Assembly (NCBI GenBank): GCA_030836365.1
Contig: JAURQB010000070.1
Coordinates: forward strand, 1-7,578
Length of the DNA: 7,578 nucleotides
Source: Bdellovibrionota bacterium
GTDB lineage: Bacteria > Bdellovibrionota > Bacteriovoracia > Bacteriovoracales > Bacteriovoracaceae
Direction of reading: 5' to 3'
Shown here: positions 6,219 to 7,578 of the stretch, piece by piece
How positions within the stretch are numbered: the stretch's first letter is position 1
How the letters are laid out: each line of letters begins with the position of its first letter
Made by a program: the position numbers and the translations under genes
The notes under the pieces: generated by a model
What the model saw: only the letters and a program-made list of their open reading frames with translations
What the model was told of the DNA's origin: nothing
Database searches by the model: none

Positions 6219-7578
6219 CTTTTCTCCTTCTCTTTAATCTTTGATGCTTCTTTTATCCATGAATAAATCGTCTCAAGTTCATCTTCACTTAACGGAGGTT
6301 TGTTTTTTGGCATCTCTCCTTCTGTGATAGGTTGTTCGCAAAAGTCATGAGAAAAATTTGTCGCTCCTTTTAAGCTTTTAAAAGTTTTTGAATCGCAAGG
6401 ATCACTGCTCACTTGGAAGTATTTATTTTCGCTACAATCATTTCCAAGAAAACAGGATTTAAAATTATCATCAATATTGGAATGACAGGAAGTGCAGTTT
6501 TTCTGAAGTATAGAAATGGATTTATTTGTTAACTTTTCAAAGTTTGAGACCTCTACTGACAATGAGCCATCTTCCTCTGTATTACTTTCCACTTGATCAC
6601 ATACAGTTGAATCTTCTTTTTGAATTTTTGTTTTGTATTGTTCTACGAAGTGATCTGATGAAATTATTTCAATGATGAGGTCTTTTATATCTTTTATACT
6701 ACTTTTTTGATGAAAATTTTTTCCTAACTTTTTGATAAATTCAAATCTTTTTAAATTTTCTCTGTTGCTTCTTTCGCCAAACCTTAGAGGATTGGTGAGA
6801 TCATTTCCTCCCTGCTCAGAGTTATAATCAGAAAATAATTGAACATTATAATTTGTGAGAAAGAAAAAATATTTCTTTGCTGCGCAGGCATAAAAATCAA
6901 CTGTGCTTACTAGTATATCTCCGAGTTCCTCAACTCCTGCAAATGAAATATTTGTGCCTCCAACTCGATTTCCGTCAATGTCGTCATGGTAAAATGAGGC
7001 CCTAGGGATACTTCGATTAAAAAAAGTGTACCATGTTCTGCCTGATGCATAATTATTAATTGGAGACGTTGGATAATCGAGTTTAAATCGTCTAGTTTGG
7101 TGTAAAAGGTCTTCCGTGTCAGGATAAATTTTTTCGTTAAATATTAATCCTACATCGCTGTCAAAAACAAAGTTATTCTCAATCTTATCAAAAATTAGGT
7201 AATCTTGATCTGGAATGCTTTTCATTAAAAAATAACTACCTTTAACATAGGGGTGATATTCTACAGGTGATTGGTCAGCTGATTCCTTATTATAAGAGAT
7301 AGTGTATTGCGAAGTTGATTGCTTCTCGTTTACGATCAGCGTATTGTCTTTTGCTCTGGTGGAGAATGAATTTAGTTGATAGTTTCTTAAACCTGCAGAA
7401 ATGTTATCAATTGATAAGTGGCAATTGAGACATTTTCCATTCAGTCTGTAGGTGTGATCTTCTGGTATCTTTGTTGCATCCATTATTATTTCATCTCCTG
7501 GAATCCCAGGCGAAATATTGTGATTTATCGTGGGAATTGTGCGACAGAGAAAATCATTTAATACGCTTTCGGCCCACT
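6215..7578 (-). CDS. C-terminal half of a DUF1592/DUF1588/DUF1585-type multidomain cytochrome (cut by right edge)
   Basis: The frame is open to the window edge. An ATG at 7483 exists, but it has no clear ribosome binding site. The codons before it, encoding LNDFLCRTIP and so on, match the start of a DUF1588 domain, so the true start is beyond 7578. About 453 residues are visible. Counting from the ATG at 7483, C18-L-N-C21-H22 followed by SID is the DUF1588 haem motif. FAGVEELGDIL (181-191), C200, and the helix ending in IIEIISSDHF (270-279) match DUF1585. Between them lies an insertion of about 100 residues. A further C-terminal domain has C330-T-S-C333-H334, and M391 in the segment GEMPKNKPPLSEDELETIYSWI is a likely sixth haem ligand. 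The protein should therefore carry at least two haems and act in the periplasm or at the outer surface, probably in electron transfer. Extra cysteines (C295, C344, C350, C363, C382) surround the second haem site. It is the first visible gene of the operon and overlaps the DUF1501 gene by ATGA. Confidence 0.85.
   Translation of the reverse strand, partial: WAESVLNDFLCRTIPTINHNISPGIPGDEIIMDATKIPEDHTYRLNGKCLNCHLSIDNISAGLRNYQLNSFSTRAKDNTLIVNEKQSTSQYTISYNKESADQSPVEYHPYVKGSYFLMKSIPDQDYLIFDKIENNFVFDSDVGLIFNEKIYPDTEDLLHQTRRFKLDYPTSPINNYASGRTWYTFFNRSIPRASFYHDDIDGNRVGGTNISFAGVEELGDILVSTVDFYACAAKKYFFFLTNYNVQLFSDYNSEQGGNDLTNPLRFGERSNRENLKRFEFIKKLGKNFHQKSSIKDIKDLIIEIISSDHFVEQYKTKIQKEDSTVCDQVESNTEEDGSLSVEVSNFEKLTNKSISILQKNCTSCHSNIDDNFKSCFLGNDCSENKYFQVSSDPCDSKTFKSLKGATNFSHDFCEQPITEGEMPKNKPPLSEDELETIYSWIKEASKIKEKEKR

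Overview
The window is AT-rich and densely coded, with eight genes, several predicted to be exported. The mix of families suggests a low-GC member of the Bdellovibrionota, of the Bacteriovorax/Halobacteriovorax type. That mix is a divergent CdnL/CarD-type RNA polymerase-binding protein, a DUF1501 Tat protein paired with a planctomycete-type cytochrome (DUF1588/DUF1585), and a short GloA. This taxonomic placement is inference from gene content and composition, since no rRNA or marker gene is present.

Left part, plus strand (1-1673). The window opens inside a gene whose reading frame stays open to the left edge; only its C-terminal part is visible, and that part resembles the small prodomains of subtilases. 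A small secreted four-cysteine protein follows, with a good sigma70-type promoter. Next comes gloA (glyoxalase I), with its own extended -10 promoter and all four expected metal ligands.

Middle part, minus strand (1686-3874). Reading in the direction of transcription there are three genes: a secreted protein with a His...Cys arrangement like permuted papain/NlpC-P60 enzymes, a CdnL-like transcription factor, and a secreted protein with an NTF2/SnoaL-like core. A promoter and a 27-base imperfect palindrome sit in front of the first. The last gene converges on gloA with only 12 bases between the stop codons.

Right part, minus strand (3946-7578). This is a tightly coupled operon that begins beyond the right edge. 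In transcription order it encodes the C-terminal half of a DUF1592/1588/1585-type cytochrome with two CxxCH motifs, a Tat-exported DUF1501 protein (ATGA overlap), and a secreted six-cysteine protein (TAATG overlap with a near-consensus ribosome binding site). The three products probably meet outside the cytoplasm, where the haem protein and the sulfatase/phosphatase-fold protein may form a redox or hydrolytic system of unknown substrate. The third gene is unrecognised and is the best candidate here for an undescribed component.

No tRNA, rRNA, CRISPR array, insertion sequence or convincing intrinsic terminator was seen, and no gene-free stretch exceeds 300 bases.
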